Assembly: GCF_000093085.1 (NCBI RefSeq)
Contig: NC_014219.1
Location: 2,038,384-2,102,383 of the forward strand
DNA: 64,000 nt
Source of the DNA: [Bacillus] selenitireducens MLS10
GTDB lineage: Bacteria > Bacillota > Bacilli > Bacillales > Salisediminibacteriaceae
Reading direction: 5' to 3'
How positions within the stretch are numbered: position 1 is the first letter of the stretch; every line of letters starts with the position of its first letter. The position numbers and the translations under genes are program-made. This document shows positions 1 to 10,403 of this stretch, piece after piece. The notes beneath the pieces are model-generated. The model was given only the letters and a program-made list of their open reading frames with translations, was not told the origin of the DNA and searched no databases.

Positions 1-655
<655 letters not shown>

Positions 656-711
656 AATTTTCTCTCAGATCATCTAGCATAAGAATTAGAATGATTATTG
701 GAGGAAATCGC

Positions 712-951
712 ATGCTGGATAATAATAAAATCACCCGGATTAACGAACTTGCAAGAAAGTCTAAATCCGAAGGTCTTTCCCTGAAGGAACAAAAAGAACA
801 GAAAAAACTGAGAGAAGAATATTTGAAAAACGTTCGGAAGTCGTTTAAAAATCAGTTGAAGTCTATGAAGGTCGTGGATGAGACCGGTACTGATGTGACA
901 CCTCAGAAATTAAAAGATGAAAAAGAAAAGAGCAAGAAAGATTACCATTAA
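712..951 (+). CDS. ynzC: YnzC-like DUF896 family protein
   Basis: A small, highly charged protein of 79 residues beginning MLDNNKITRINELARKSK. The N-terminal helix-rich segment with the run of Lys/Glu (GLSLKEQKEQKKLREEY) is typical of the DUF896 (YnzC/YozD) family, whose members form short helical hairpins. The start is ATG 712, behind a good ribosome binding site (GGAGG near 700); the longer upstream extension of the frame lacks one. It lies about 55 bases after yneB and ends just before a terminator, matching the B. subtilis yneB-ynzC pair. Function unknown; in B. subtilis the operon belongs to the LexA regulon. Confidence 0.85.
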   Translation: MLDNNKITRINELARKSKSEGLSLKEQKEQKKLREEYLKNVRKSFKNQLKSMKVVDETGTDVTPQKLKDEKEKSKKDYH

Positions 952-965
952 TGCTTTTGCAATTA

Positions 966-993
966 AGACTGTTATTAAAAACAGTCTTTTTTT
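966..993 (+). terminator. rho-independent terminator after ynzC
   Basis: Stem AGACTGTT / AACAGTCT with a short A/T loop, followed by a run of seven T. It closes the yneB-ynzC unit. Confidence 0.85.
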
Positions 994-1207
994 AATTATT
1001 GATTATGACCGAAATCAGTTGATGTTTACCATGAATTTGCATGAAAGTGGATTATGTGACACGAAATTAGTGGCTGCATATCGTACCGTCAATGTGAAAA
1101 ATTTAACAGAGGTATGACTTCTTTAGAATACAGGTTGTCTAACGACTCTGAAAGAGTTATGATAATGAATAGATTTGATCATTAAAAACGAAAGAGGTTG
1201 ATAGTGA

Positions 1208-3205
1208 ATGAGTACAGAAATCCACGAAAAAGCCATTAATACAATCCGCACCCTCTCGATCGATGCAATTGAGAAAGCAAACTCCGGACACCCGGGGCTT
1301 CCAATGGGTGCTGCACCTATGGCTTACAAAGTATTTACTGACTTTATGAACCATAATCCGAAAAACCCGGACTGGTTCAACCGTGACCGTTTTGTATTAT
1401 CCGCAGGACACGGTTCGATGCTGCTTTACAGTCTCCTTCATCTTCATGGCTATGATCTTTCTTTGGACGAATTAAAAAATTTCCGCCAATGGGGAAGTAA
1501 GACACCTGGTCATCCAGAGTACGGTCATACAGCAGGTGTTGAAGCAACAACAGGTCCACTAGGACAGGGAATTGCCATGGCTGTTGGAATGGCAATGGCT
1601 GAACAACACCTTTCAGGCAAATACAACACAGATGACTTTAACATCGTGGATCATTACACGTATGCACTTTGCGGAGACGGTGATTTGATGGAAGGCGTAT
1701 CTGCGGAAGCGGCTTCACTTGCCGGGCACTTGAAGTTAGGAAAACTTGTCCTGCTTTACGATTCCAATGATATTTCTCTTGATGGGGATCTTCATCAGTC
1801 GTTCTCTGAAGATGTACGCAAGCGTTTTGATGCCTACGGCTGGCATACGCTCTATGTTGAAGATGGCAATGATCTTGACGCGATCGGAAAAGCGATTGAA
1901 GAAGGCCGCAATGATGATCGCCCAACTATGATTGAAATTAAAACGGTCATCGGTTATGGGTCGCCAAACAAGGGCGGGAAAAACGCTGCACACGGTGCAC
2001 CGCTTGGAGCAGATGAAGTTAAATTGGCAAAAGAAGCTTACAAATGGCCTTCCGAAGAGCCGTTTCATATTCCTGAGGACGTAAAGGCGCATTATGAGCA
2101 GTACAAACAACAAGGTGCAGAGGCTGAAGAGGCTTGGAACTCTTTATTTGAGAAATACAAAGCAGCTTACCCTGAGCAGGGCAAAGAACTTGCACTTGCC
2201 ATTGAAGGCAAATTGCCAGAAGGATGGGCAGAGGAACTTCCTGTTTATGAAGAAGGATCAAAAGCTGCTACCCGTGCGACGGGTGGAGAAGTTCTGAATG
2301 CAGTTGCTAAAAGTGTTCCCTCGTTATTTGGCGGTTCAGCTGACCTCGCTTCATCAAACAAAACCATGTTGAATGGCGAAGAAGATTTTTCCCGTGATCA
2401 ACACAGCGGCCGAAATATCTGGTTTGGTGTTCGTGAGTTTGCCATGGCTGCAGCGGCGAATGGGATGGCTCTCCATGGGGGTGTGCGTCCTTATGCGGCG
2501 ACGTTCTTTGTTTTCTCGGATTATTTGAGACCAGCCGTTCGATTGTCTGCGTTAATGGGTGTTCCTGTGACCTATGTTTTCACACACGACAGCATTGCAG
2601 TCGGTGAAGACGGACCGACGCATGAACCGGTCGAACAACTCGCAGCTATGCGTGCGATTCCAAACCTTTCACTCATCCGTCCGGCTGATGGTAACGAAAC
2701 ACAAGCAGCGTGGCGTCTTGCAATGGAAACGACAGATCAGCCGACAGCGCTCGTCCTGACCCGTCAGAATCTCCCTGTATTGAAAGGAACAAAGGAAAAC
2801 GCTTATGAAGGTGTAAAGAAGGGCGCGTATGTGGTTTCTGATGCGAATGGCAATAAAGACGGTCTGCTACTTGCGACGGGATCTGAAGTATCACTTGCAG
2901 TTGAGGCCCAAAAGCTGCTTGAAAAAGACGGGATCCATGTCGCTGTTGTGAGCATGCCAAGCTGGGATCGTTTTGAAGCTCAGGACCAGGCTTATAAAGA
3001 TGAGGTTCTTCCGCCGGCGCTTACAAAACGTCTCGCCGTGGAAGTGGCGAATCCGTTGGGATGGGACCGATACACGACTTCTGATGGTTCTATTCTCGGG
3101 ATTGACGGATATGGCGCGTCAGCCCCTGGTGATTTGATTATGGAGAAATATGGATTTATCGCAGAAAATGTGGTTGCGCGTTTCAAACAAATGCTGAACA
3201 AATAA
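1208..3205 (+). CDS. tkt: transketolase
   Basis: Transketolase transfers two-carbon ketol units between sugar phosphates in the non-oxidative pentose phosphate pathway, in the cytoplasm, using thiamine diphosphate and a divalent metal. The 665-residue length is standard. The substrate-binding motif [10 protein letters not shown] is at residues 25-34, the ThDP/metal motif GDGDLMEG at 156-163, and the C-terminal half carries the pyrimidine-domain motif [15 protein letters not shown]. The ATG at 1208 sits eight bases after AGAGG. The gene is monocistronic, with its own terminator downstream. B. subtilis has sirA between tkt and yneF; here only about 150 bases separate them and no sirA-like frame is present. 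Confidence 0.98.
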   Translation: MSTEIHEKAINTIRTLSIDAIEKANSGHPGLPMGAAPMAYKVFTDFMNHNPKNPDWFNRDRFVLSAGHGSMLLYSLLHLHGYDLSLDELKNFRQWGSKTPGHPEYGHTAGVEATTGPLGQGIAMAVGMAMAEQHLSGKYNTDDFNIVDHYTYALCGDGDLMEGVSAEAASLAGHLKLGKLVLLYDSNDISLDGDLHQSFSEDVRKRFDAYGWHTLYVEDGNDLDAIGKAIEEGRNDDRPTMIEIKTVIGYGSPNKGGKNAAHGAPLGADEVKLAKEAYKWPSEEPFHIPEDVKAHYEQYKQQGAEAEEAWNSLFEKYKAAYPEQGKELALAIEGKLPEGWAEELPVYEEGSKAATRATGGEVLNAVAKSVPSLFGGSADLASSNKTMLNGEEDFSRDQHSGRNIWFGVREFAMAAAANGMALHGGVRPYAATFFVFSDYLRPAVRLSALMGVPVTYVFTHDSIAVGEDGPTHEPVEQLAAMRAIPNLSLIRPADGNETQAAWRLAMETTDQPTALVLTRQNLPVLKGTKENAYEGVKKGAYVVSDANGNKDGLLLATGSEVSLAVEAQKLLEKDGIHVAVVSMPSWDRFEAQDQAYKDEVLPPALTKRLAVEVANPLGWDRYTTSDGSILGIDGYGASAPGDLIMEKYGFIAENVVARFKQMLNK

Positions 3206-3213
3206 TTTCTTTG

Positions 3214-3247
3214 AACCTCTCTGATGCTCTCGGAGAGGTTTCTTTTT
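3214..3247 (+). terminator. terminator after tkt
   Basis: Perfect 8-bp stem AACCTCTC / GAGAGGTT followed by TTCTTTTT. Confidence 0.85.
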
Positions 3248-3352
3248 CAGGAAAATCAACCTTTCCATTTGAATATCATTCATGTATAATAAACAGGGTT
3301 GATAGTTTAAGTATAAACTCGATATTGAGGAATTGAAGGAGGGTCAACGCCG

Positions 3353-3568
3353 ATGTGGGTTAATATTTTAATCGGTGTCATTGCACTGCTTGCCGGGATC
3401 GCAATTGGCTTTTTCATTGCAAGACAGTACATGATGAGCTACATGAAAAAAAATCCGCCAATCAACGAGAAGATGCTTCGCGTCATGATGATGCAAATGG
3501 GACAGAATCCGTCTCAGAAGAAGATCAATCAAATGATGAAGGCGATGCAAAACCAGCAGGATAAGTAA
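3353..3568 (+). CDS. yneF: YneF-like UPF0154 small membrane protein
   Basis: A 71-residue protein with one N-terminal membrane segment (residues 3-23) and a short cytoplasmic tail containing [18 protein letters not shown] and [10 protein letters not shown], the signature of the UPF0154/YneF family. Its place downstream of tkt matches B. subtilis. A strong GGAGG lies ahead of ATG 3353, and a TATAAT-like -10 box is visible near 3284. Function unknown. Confidence 0.9.
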   Translation: MWVNILIGVIALLAGIAIGFFIARQYMMSYMKKNPPINEKMLRVMMMQMGQNPSQKKINQMMKAMQNQQDK

Positions 3569-3575
3569 CGTACTG

Positions 3576-3607
3576 AAAGCACTCCGGATTCATCGGGAGT
3601 GCTTTTT
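3576..3607 (+). terminator. terminator after yneF
   Basis: Stem AAAGCACTCC / GGGAGTGCTTT with a T tail, ending about 25 bases before the mnmH start. Confidence 0.8.
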
Positions 3608-3631
3608 CATACAAACAGGAGGGTACGAGCC

Positions 3632-4717
3632 ATGCATCAGCATGTTTCTCATATGAAATACCGTTTTGAAGAACTGAACATGGAACAACATCTGTTGATC
3701 GATGTAAGATCCCCCGGTGAGTATGCAGAGTTTCATCACCCTAAAAGCATTAATGTCCCTATTTTCGATGATGATGAACGGGCAAGAGTCGGCACCTTAT
3801 ACAAGCAGGAGAGTCAAAAGGCCGCCAAAACAGAAGGTGTTCGTATTATGTCATCAAAATTAAATGACTTATATACAGTCTTCGAAGATCTGTCAGAAGC
3901 AAACTCGGATAAGGAGCTTGTTCTTTCTTGTGCGCGAGGGGGTATGAGAAGCGGCGTTCTTGTTTCATTTTTACGTTCACTTCACCTGAATGTCGGACAG
4001 CTTGAAGGCGGGATCCGTTCCATAAGAAAATATGTTCAAGAAGAGCTTAGGAGACTTTCAGAGAAAGAATGGCGTGCGATTGTCCTCAGTGGATACACAG
4101 GAACAGGAAAAACGAAATGGCTTCTATCATTAAAAGAAGAAGGGTACCCGGTTTTGGATCTCGAGGGACTTGCCAATCACAGGGGATCTGTATTTGGTCA
4201 CATCGGGAAACAGCCGGTCTCACAGAAACAGTTTGAATATCTTCTGGTTGAGGAGCTGATTCGTTTTGAACAGGAAGGTATTCTGTTGCTTGAGGCTGAA
4301 AGCAAAAGGATTGGCAGGGTATCTTTACCTGATTTTATTATGACGGCAAAGGAAAACGGACATGTGTTGGAAATTTACGATGATATTGAACGCCGTATTC
4401 AAAATATCATGGATGATTATGAACCTCACATTCATCACAAGCGTATCCAAGAAGCCTACAGCGTGATTCGTAAACGGCTGTCAGAGAATATGGCTGCTGA
4501 ATCAGATCGACACATAGAACAGAAAGATTACCGTTCTTTATTCAGGATTCTTCTTGAACATTATTATGACCCCCGGTACAAGTTTAATCAGGGGGAATCT
4601 GCTTCAGGCAGTTATTTTAAGCAGGTCAATATCGGAGGTGTTTCCGATCGGGATATTACAGGAATGATAAAGACCACGATTGACAGGTGGCTTAAAGAAG
4701 ATGTCATCAGACCATAA
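3632..4717 (+). CDS. mnmH: tRNA 2-selenouridine synthase (MnmH/SelU)
   Basis: MnmH replaces sulfur by selenium in 2-thiouridine at the wobble position of Lys, Glu and Gln tRNAs, through a geranylated intermediate and with selenophosphate as selenium donor. The 361-residue protein has the expected two parts: an N-terminal rhodanese domain (DVRSPGEY, then the catalytic-loop cysteine in LSCARGGMRSG near residue 98) and a C-terminal P-loop domain (GYTGTGKTK near 155). The ATG at 3632 follows AGGAGGG. The gene shows that the cell makes selenophosphate, consistent with the Sec locus at 37-42 kb, although selD itself is not in this window. It sits alone between yneF and the copper operon, where B. 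subtilis carries ccdA. Confidence 0.95.
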   Translation: MHQHVSHMKYRFEELNMEQHLLIDVRSPGEYAEFHHPKSINVPIFDDDERARVGTLYKQESQKAAKTEGVRIMSSKLNDLYTVFEDLSEANSDKELVLSCARGGMRSGVLVSFLRSLHLNVGQLEGGIRSIRKYVQEELRRLSEKEWRAIVLSGYTGTGKTKWLLSLKEEGYPVLDLEGLANHRGSVFGHIGKQPVSQKQFEYLLVEELIRFEQEGILLLEAESKRIGRVSLPDFIMTAKENGHVLEIYDDIERRIQNIMDDYEPHIHHKRIQEAYSVIRKRLSENMAAESDRHIEQKDYRSLFRILLEHYYDPRYKFNQGESASGSYFKQVNIGGVSDRDITGMIKTTIDRWLKEDVIRP

Positions 4718-4723
4718 TTATAT

Positions 4724-4765
4724 ACGGCAGAGGGGTATGTATGTCGAAAGCCTTCTGCCGTTTTT
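4724..4765 (+). terminator. terminator after mnmH
   Basis: Stem ACGGCAGA / TCTGCCGT followed by TTTTTCT. Confidence 0.85.
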
Positions 4766-4768
4766 CTG

Positions 4769-4798
4769 TTGACAATCATACTGTACGGGGGTATAGTA
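4769..4798 (+). promoter_or_regulatory. csoR-copA-copZ promoter with overlapping CsoR operator
   Basis: A -35 box TTGACA (4769-4774), a 17-base spacer and a -10 box TATAGT (4792-4797). The spacer and -10 are covered by the pseudo-palindrome TACTGTACGGGGGTATAGTA (4779-4798), which closely matches the known Bacillus CsoR operator with its G-rich core. Apo-CsoR bound here would block RNA polymerase and Cu(I) would release it; the site match is seen, the mechanism is from the family. Confidence 0.85.
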
Positions 4799-4828
4799 TA
4801 AACATAACCTTATAAACGGGGTGACCTA

Positions 4829-5152
4829 ATGGACGACAAATTAACAATTCCTCTTCAACCGGGCAAGAAGCCCGTGATGATGAGGACTGAGGAAGAAAAA
4901 AAGGCACTGATACAAAGACTTCGGAGAGTTGAAGGACAGGTGCGCGGTATCCAAAAGATGATAGAGGAAGATCGGTATTGTGTCGATATTCTGGTACAGA
5001 TTTCGGCGATTAATGCAGGTCTTAAGCGCGCAGGATTTCACATTCTTGAAGACCATACAAAGGGTTGTGTCAGCTCGGCTGTTGAGGAAGGCGATGGCGA
5101 ATCAGCTATCGAAGAATTGATGAAAGTGTTCGAACAATTCTCGAAATCGTAG
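4829..5152 (+). CDS. csoR: copper-sensing transcriptional repressor CsoR
   Basis: A 107-residue all-helical repressor of the CsoR/RcnR family. The Cu(I) ligands of true CsoR proteins are present: Cys in RYCVDIL, and His and Cys in the HTKGC motif. Basic residues in RLRRVEGQVRGIQKM form the DNA-contacting N-terminal surface. It is the first gene of csoR-copA-copZ, ends ten bases before the copA ATG, and is preceded by its own operator, so the operon is autoregulated and induced by copper. Confidence 0.96.
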   Translation: MDDKLTIPLQPGKKPVMMRTEEEKKALIQRLRRVEGQVRGIQKMIEEDRYCVDILVQISAINAGLKRAGFHILEDHTKGCVSSAVEEGDGESAIEELMKVFEQFSKS

Positions 5153-5161
5153 GTGAATGAT

Positions 5162-7555
5162 ATGGCAAAAGTAACTGTGGATTTACCGGTGACGGGTATG
5201 ACATGTGCAGCATGCTCATCGCGGATAGAAAAAGTTCTGAACAAGCAGGAAGATGTGGAAGCGTCCGTCAATCTCACAATGGAACGGGCAACAGTCACAT
5301 ATGATCAAGAAAAAGTAACAACGGAAGCGATCATTCAAAAGATTGAAAAACTCGGATTTTCCGTCGATCAGGAGAGCCTGGAATTTGATATTGAAGGCAT
5401 GACCTGTGCTGCCTGTTCTGCAAGAATTGAGAAGGTTCTCGGTAAGACAACAGGCGTTGAACAGGTGTCTGTCAACCTGGCAATGGAACGTGGCCAGGTC
5501 ACATATATTCCCGGACTCGTTGATGAACAGGACCTATTTGATAAAGTGAAAAAAATCGGCTTTAAAGCCAAGGCGATTGAAGGAAATGAAGACAGTAAAC
5601 GGGATAAAAAAGACGAACTCGTTAAGAAACAGAAATTTTTGTTTGTCTTTTCCCTTCTGTTTTCGCTTCCGTTATTTGTGACAATGATTGATCACTTTTA
5701 TCCCCAGCAAATGATTCTGCCTCATTGGTTAATGAACGGTTATCTTCAGTGGGCATTGGCTACACCGGTGCAATTCTATGCAGGGCTTCAGTTTTATAAA
5801 GGAGCATACAAGTCGTTGCGCGGCGGTAGTGCGAATATGGATGTTCTCGTAGCCATGGGGACTTCAGCCGCCTATTTTTATTCGGTTTATCTTGTCATGA
5901 CTGGAGAAGTGTATTTGTTCTTCGAGACGAGTGCCGTGATTATTACACTGGTTCTCCTTGGTAAGCTGCTTGAAGCGAGGGCGAAAGTACAGACTTCTGA
6001 AGCCATTAAAAAATTAATGGGCATGCAGGCGAAAACGGCCACAGTGGTCAGGAATGGCTCAGAAGTGCAGATAGCCATTGAAAATGTCCAAAAAGGCGAC
6101 ATTATCAAAGTGAAACCGGGTGAAAAGATACCGGTTGATGGTATCGTCACTGAGGGAAGCTCTTCTGTGGATGAATCCATGCTTACCGGAGAGAGCATTC
6201 CTGTTGAGAAATCGAACGGTGAAGAAGTGATAGGCGCGACAATCAACAAAAACGGTTCTCTTTATTTTGAAGCAACAAAAGTCGGCAAAGAGACAACGTT
6301 GGCCCAAATCATAAAGGTTGTTGAACAGGCGCAGGGTTCAAAAGCACCGATTCAGAGAATGGTTGATATTATCTCCGGTTATTTCGTTCCTGGTGCTGTT
6401 TTGATTGCCGTTCTTTCTTTTGTCGGATGGTATTTCTTCGCAGGTGCTTCATTCCAGGAGGCGCTGATTAATTTCACCGCAGTCCTCGTAATTGCCTGCC
6501 CTTGTGCGCTCGGTTTGGCAACCCCGACTTCCATTATGGTCGGTACGGGAAAAGGAGCAGAATCCGGCATCTTGTATAAAGGCGGCGAACATCTCGAACG
6601 CGCACATCATACGGATACGGTTATTCTTGATAAGACGGGAACGATTACGAATGGCACCCCGGAAGTAACGGATTTTATCGCGTTGAATGATTCGGCTGAT
6701 CAAACGACACTGATGAAGCTTGCAGCTTCGATTGAGGCTTATTCGGAGCATCCGCTAGGTGAAGCCATTGTTCACTATGCGCAAGAGCATGATCTCAATA
6801 CGATTAAAATCGATGACTTTCAGGCCGTTCCTGGCCACGGTTTGTCAGGGGTGGCAGAAGGAAAGCCTCTTCATATAGGAACACGAAAGTTAATGAGCAA
6901 AGAGGGGATGTCTGTCGACGGATTTGAAGATCAAATGGCTGAGCTTGAAAAGGCTGGTAAAACCGTTATGATCCTAGCTTATGACCGTATCCCTGCAGCA
7001 TTAATTGCTGTTGCCGATCAGGTGAAAGAGACTTCTGGTGAAGCGGTGAAGCAGTTGCAGAAACTCGGGTATCAGGTTGTTATGCTCACAGGAGACAACG
7101 AACGCACTGCAAATGCCATAGCAAAATCTGTCGGGATCGATCACGTTTTCAGCGAAGTCCTGCCTGAAGAAAAAGCACTGAAAGTGAAAGAATTGCAAGA
7201 GGAAGGAAAGCGTGTCATTATGGTGGGGGATGGAATCAATGATGCGCCAGCTCTTGCCATGGCAGATATCGGCATGGCAATAGGTACAGGTACAGATGTT
7301 GCGATGGAGGCGGCCGATATCACACTGATGCGCGGTGATTTACGCTCAATTCCACAAGCGATTAGGCTTAGTCATCTGACCATGCGAAACATTAAACAGA
7401 ATCTGTTCTGGGCATTTATTTATAATTCCATCGGACTCCCTGTAGCCGCTTTTGGTTTTCTCGCTCCATGGGTTGCAGGCGCAGCCATGGCATTCAGCTC
7501 AGTTTCCGTTGTATCCAATTCTTTACGCTTAAAGCGTGTGAAGATGGACATATAA
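5162..7555 (+). CDS. copA: copper-exporting P1B-type ATPase CopA
   Basis: A 797-residue Cu(I) efflux ATPase of the cytoplasmic membrane. Two N-terminal heavy-metal domains each carry GMTCAAC (residues about 12 and 80). They are followed by membrane segments, the actuator motif TGES, the transmembrane CPC metal site (VIACPCALG), the phosphorylation site DKTGT, the HP motif of P1B pumps (SEHPLGEA) and the hinge [11 protein letters not shown] 5162 is preferred (GGTGA five bases upstream) over GTG 5153. It receives Cu(I) from the CopZ chaperone encoded next and is controlled by the upstream CsoR operator. Confidence 0.97.
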   Translation: MAKVTVDLPVTGMTCAACSSRIEKVLNKQEDVEASVNLTMERATVTYDQEKVTTEAIIQKIEKLGFSVDQESLEFDIEGMTCAACSARIEKVLGKTTGVEQVSVNLAMERGQVTYIPGLVDEQDLFDKVKKIGFKAKAIEGNEDSKRDKKDELVKKQKFLFVFSLLFSLPLFVTMIDHFYPQQMILPHWLMNGYLQWALATPVQFYAGLQFYKGAYKSLRGGSANMDVLVAMGTSAAYFYSVYLVMTGEVYLFFETSAVIITLVLLGKLLEARAKVQTSEAIKKLMGMQAKTATVVRNGSEVQIAIENVQKGDIIKVKPGEKIPVDGIVTEGSSSVDESMLTGESIPVEKSNGEEVIGATINKNGSLYFEATKVGKETTLAQIIKVVEQAQGSKAPIQRMVDIISGYFVPGAVLIAVLSFVGWYFFAGASFQEALINFTAVLVIACPCALGLATPTSIMVGTGKGAESGILYKGGEHLERAHHTDTVILDKTGTITNGTPEVTDFIALNDSADQTTLMKLAASIEAYSEHPLGEAIVHYAQEHDLNTIKIDDFQAVPGHGLSGVAEGKPLHIGTRKLMSKEGMSVDGFEDQMAELEKAGKTVMILAYDRIPAALIAVADQVKETSGEAVKQLQKLGYQVVMLTGDNERTANAIAKSVGIDHVFSEVLPEEKALKVKELQEEGKRVIMVGDGINDAPALAMADIGMAIGTGTDVAMEAADITLMRGDLRSIPQAIRLSHLTMRNIKQNLFWAFIYNSIGLPVAAFGFLAPWVAGAAMAFSSVSVVSNSLRLKRVKMDI

Positions 7556-7584
7556 TATTAATCAGAAAAGGAGCGTTTGATTCA

Positions 7585-7791
7585 ATGAAAACAGATATTA
7601 TTGAAGTGGATGGTATGACTTGCGGTCATTGCAAATCATCAGTTGAAGGAGCTTTGCATCAGCTTGAAGGTGTCGAAAAAGCAGAAGTCAATCTTGATGC
7701 CAAACAGGTTACAGTAGACTATGACGAGGGCAAAGTAACCGTGTCAGCAATGAAATCAGAAATTGAAGATCAGGGTTTTGATCCGAAATAA
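7585..7791 (+). CDS. copZ: copper chaperone CopZ
   Basis: A 68-residue ferredoxin-fold heavy-metal-associated protein with the Cu(I) motif MTCGHC near residue 12, the usual size for CopZ. It delivers cytoplasmic Cu(I) to the N-terminal domains of CopA. The start is ATG 7585, nine bases after AAAGGAG. It is the last gene of the csoR-copA-copZ operon and is followed by a terminator. Confidence 0.96.
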   Translation: MKTDIIEVDGMTCGHCKSSVEGALHQLEGVEKAEVNLDAKQVTVDYDEGKVTVSAMKSEIEDQGFDPK

Positions 7792-7813
7792 TCCACTCAT
7801 AGAAGGTAGCCTG

Positions 7814-7848
7814 AAGGGTCGTTCTGATTAAGAACGGCCTTTTCTCTT
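7814..7848 (+). terminator. terminator of the copper operon
   Basis: Stem AAGGGTCGTTCT / AGAACGGCCTTTT (one G-T pair) with a T-rich tail. Confidence 0.8.
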
Positions 7849-7951
7849 TATATTTGCGGGAAGCCCGGCTGCCTTCATACTTGCAGTAAGCTGTCCCGTT
7901 CAGGTATACTCAATCTGTATACATACCCCTTATCGTATTGGAGGATGACCT

Positions 7952-8495
7952 ATGATTTACCTCAAACGCATAACCGCTATACTGATGTCCGTGACCGCAG
8001 TCTTTTTTTTTGTGGCTCGGAAATGAACAAAGCCGTTTTGAGAGTGGCAATTATGAAGCGGCTGTTTATCCTCAGCCGGGGCATGAAGCACCGTCATTTG
8101 AAGCGGAGTCATTTTCTTCGGAGAAATTCGCTTTTAATTCTGAAATGCAAACCCCTGTTGTGATCTATTTCTGGACTTCATGGTGTCCATACTGTCAGGC
8201 TTCATCACAGGCAATGGAAGAGGCTCACAATAAGTATGGCGAGGATGTGACATTCATTGGTGTGAATGCGACTGCATCAGACCGGGAACAGGATGCAGTA
8301 TCATTTATAGACGAACACAGCTTGAGTTTTGTCAATGTTCGAGACGAGGGTGGAGGGATAGCAGGAAGTTATTATGTGCCTCCTGTACCAACCACGGTAT
8401 TTGTTGACGGAGAAGGAATCATTACCCACCGCAAAACGGGTGGAATCACAGCAAATGAAATCGAAAACCATGTTCGCTTATTAAAGGAGGGCTGA
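7952..8495 (+). pseudogene. thioredoxin-like (ResA/TlpA type) thiol-disulfide protein, frameshifted in a T9 run
   Basis: The ATG at 7952 has a good ribosome binding site (GGAGG) and begins a signal-anchor-like sequence (MIYLKRITAILMSVTAVFF). This frame hits a stop after 24 codons. One base less in the nine-T run at 8003-8011 joins it to a frame encoding a TlpA/ResA-like thioredoxin fold with the WTSWCPYC active site (CPYC), the cis-proline loop VPPVPTTVFVDGEG, and normal length (about 180 residues if repaired). The protein would sit outside the membrane and act in disulfide exchange, fitting the CcdC-like gene nearby. Either the gene is broken, the run was miscounted, or transcriptional slippage on T9 restores some product. 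An internal TTG start (8010) would lack the export signal. Confidence 0.75.
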
Positions 8496-8501
8496 TCAGG
8501 C

Positions 8502-9116
8502 ATGTTTGAACCCTATCGGACATTTTCACTGGGTCCACTCAGTTTATCAATGGAACTGCTTTTTTTACTGGTGGCAGTGATTGTCGCATTTTTTTCAATA
8601 GAGCGCTATATGAAGTGGCTGAATCTTGATCAGAGAGAGAAGATTTCCGATCATCTCACATGGGCACTGTTTGGTGCTGTCGCTATTTTTAAATTTTGGC
8701 CGGTGATCACGGCACCTTCTTTGTTAAGTAATCCGATGAATGCCCTTTATTTTACGGGCGGGCCGTTTGCACTTGAAGCGGCTATGATATTTGCAGTTGG
8801 CTGGATTGCAGTGTTCGCGATCATCAGAAAGTGGCCAATACAGTTATGGGAAGCTGTGATTGGCGGTGCAGCCGCCGGTTCAATCATATATTTCGCAGGT
8901 GTGCGTAATTTAGGAGCGGTCAGTCCTCTTTCAGTCGGATTTAATGTGGAGGGCGTTTTATTGCATCCATTGAATATCTATATACTTGTTTTAGTGATCC
9001 TTGCAGGAGCGGGGAGATTTATTTTTTGGGGTAAACAGGCAGGCTATAAACCCATCTATTATTATATTGGAAGTGCTTTAGCAATTTGGGTACTTATTTC
9101 ACCATTCCGTATTTAA
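8502..9116 (+). CDS. polytopic membrane protein resembling prolipoprotein diacylglyceryl transferase fold
   Basis: A 204-residue hydrophobic protein with about six membrane segments. The opening FSLGPLSLSMELLFLL resembles the first helix of Lgt (FSIGPL-type), and spacing of later segments is similar, but the conserved Lgt signature with its arginine-rich catalytic loop is not evident, so enzymatic activity is doubtful. It starts six bases after the thioredoxin-like gene behind GGAGGG, suggesting co-transcription and a shared role in envelope thiol chemistry; that link is inference. The assignment to a family is tentative. Confidence 0.6.
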   Translation: MFEPYRTFSLGPLSLSMELLFLLVAVIVAFFSIERYMKWLNLDQREKISDHLTWALFGAVAIFKFWPVITAPSLLSNPMNALYFTGGPFALEAAMIFAVGWIAVFAIIRKWPIQLWEAVIGGAAAGSIIYFAGVRNLGAVSPLSVGFNVEGVLLHPLNIYILVLVILAGAGRFIFWGKQAGYKPIYYYIGSALAIWVLISPFRI

Positions 9117-9170
9117 CCGAACGATTCCTGTGGTATAATAGGCACGACTTCGTGGAGGGGAGACTTGGTT

Positions 9171-9722
9171 ATGTATGGAATAGCGTTTACAATTGCAGCA
9201 GTATTTATGGCATTCTTCGCCATGTATGTTCGAATGAAAGCGATGGAAAGACCGGCTACCGCAAGGAAGATCCTGATTCCACCGCTTGCTATGTCTACAG
9301 GGTTTTTGATGTTTTTATATCCGCCGGTTCAGGAGATCACGTGGCTTGAAGTCGGTGAAGCACTTGGTGTTGGACTTTTATTGTCTGTCCTTCTGATCAA
9401 GACCTCCCATTTTGAGGTGCGCGGTCAAGAGATCTACATGAAAAAAACGAAACTTCTTCCGTTTTTACTGATTACGCTTCTCGTCGGCAGGCTTGCAGTA
9501 AAGCTTGCGCTCGGAATTCATTTTGAGTACGAAGTATTGGCAGGGATGTTTTTTATTTTGGCATTCGGTATGCTTCTTCCGTGGAGAATTTCTATGTTCG
9601 TTAAATTCAATGAAGTGAAACGACAGCTTGAATGGAGCCGGAATTTTGGCAAAGCTGAAACAGAAGAAAGCGAATCGCCGGAGGATTCCGGTACGGTGTC
9701 TTCGGATATACGGTCTGTCTGA
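9171..9722 (+). CDS. ccdC: CcdC-like (YneJ, DUF1453) membrane protein
   Basis: A 183-residue protein with about five membrane helices and a charged cytoplasmic C-terminus rich in Glu/Ser. It resembles the CcdC/YneJ family found beside ccdA and yneK in Bacillus (motifs MKAMERPATARKILIPP, STGFLMFLYPP, LPWRISMF). ATG 9171 follows GGAGGGGAG, and a TATAAT -10 box lies at about 9133. The downstream neighbour on the opposite strand is YneK-like, which supports the call. Linked by context to cytochrome c maturation, with the molecular function unknown. Confidence 0.8.
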   Translation: MYGIAFTIAAVFMAFFAMYVRMKAMERPATARKILIPPLAMSTGFLMFLYPPVQEITWLEVGEALGVGLLLSVLLIKTSHFEVRGQEIYMKKTKLLPFLLITLLVGRLAVKLALGIHFEYEVLAGMFFILAFGMLLPWRISMFVKFNEVKRQLEWSRNFGKAETEESESPEDSGTVSSDIRSV

Positions 9723-9771
9723 AGCGGCAGAATCGAATTGGCAAGTAACAGATGAGTGACGGCTGCACGTG

Positions 9772-9799
9772 AAAAACCGGCCCTGCAGAGCCGGTTTTT
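9772..9799. terminator. bidirectional terminator between ccdC- and yneK-like genes
   Basis: Stem AAAAACCGG / CCGGTTTTT with A and T tracts on both sides, lying between convergent genes. Confidence 0.85.
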
Positions 9800-9815
9800 G
9801 TTCATGTTGTACATA

Positions 9816-10250
9816 TCAGGATGATTGGGAAAAGTAGGTTTCGTAAGGGGCTGCATCAATGTCTTTATCTTTCAGTTTCTTACGGAGGAACTTATGATCA
9901 CGCTTTGGGGTCGCGAGAATGTATCCCCGTATGATGAGGTCTACTGTCATTTCATCGGCATTTTCTTCGAGGGCCAGTTCACCGATTTTTCCGGCAATTT
10001 TCCCTTTGGCGACATCACGAAATATCTCAGGAACGGGCTCAACAAGTTCATTCAACAGCTCTTTTTTCTCATCTGTCCAAAGATGCAAGGTTTCCTGAAT
10101 ATAGTAATCCTGCCAATCGAGAATGGACTTCCCGTCTTCTTTTGGCATTTTTTTTAAGAATTTTCGGAACATAAAATAGCCGCCGATTGCGACCATGACA
10201 AAGATAAAAATCGACCAAAGTAAAATAAACCACATAAACAAATCATTCAT
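9816..10250 (-). CDS. yneK: YneK-like DUF2621 membrane-anchored protein
   Basis: A 144-residue protein with one N-terminal membrane helix (about residues 5-28) and a soluble part containing SILDWQDYYIQETLHLWTDEKK and a C-terminal TPKRDHKFLRKKLKDK, as in the Bacillus YneK/DUF2621 family. Start ATG 10250 is chosen because GGAGG lies nine bases before it; the open frame continues far upstream without a ribosome binding site. It is convergent with the ccdC-like gene, as in the B. subtilis yneJ-yneK neighbourhood. Function unknown. Confidence 0.8.
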   Translation of the reverse strand: MNDLFMWFILLWSIFIFVMVAIGGYFMFRKFLKKMPKEDGKSILDWQDYYIQETLHLWTDEKKELLNELVEPVPEIFRDVAKGKIAGKIGELALEENADEMTVDLIIRGYILATPKRDHKFLRKKLKDKDIDAAPYETYFSQSS

Positions 10251-10403
10251 AGAAGAAACCTCCTTCACTTGTATTTTACGCAAAATCGGACCAAATGCAA
10301 AGAAGTTTGTTATCCTGCTGTAAATGATGCATCGAGCATTCAGTAAAAAAACATGGTATAGTACATAACGTGAAGAAAAATATGATGGTAAAGAGGGACA
10401 TGT

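Noticed and set aside
917-1117. 66-codon frame after ynzC
   Set aside because: It overlaps ynzC and runs through the terminator hairpin; no ribosome binding site or family match.
3206-3352. Possible sirA between tkt and yneF
   Set aside because: The 147-base gap holds a terminator and a promoter but no suitable frame; sirA is too long to fit.
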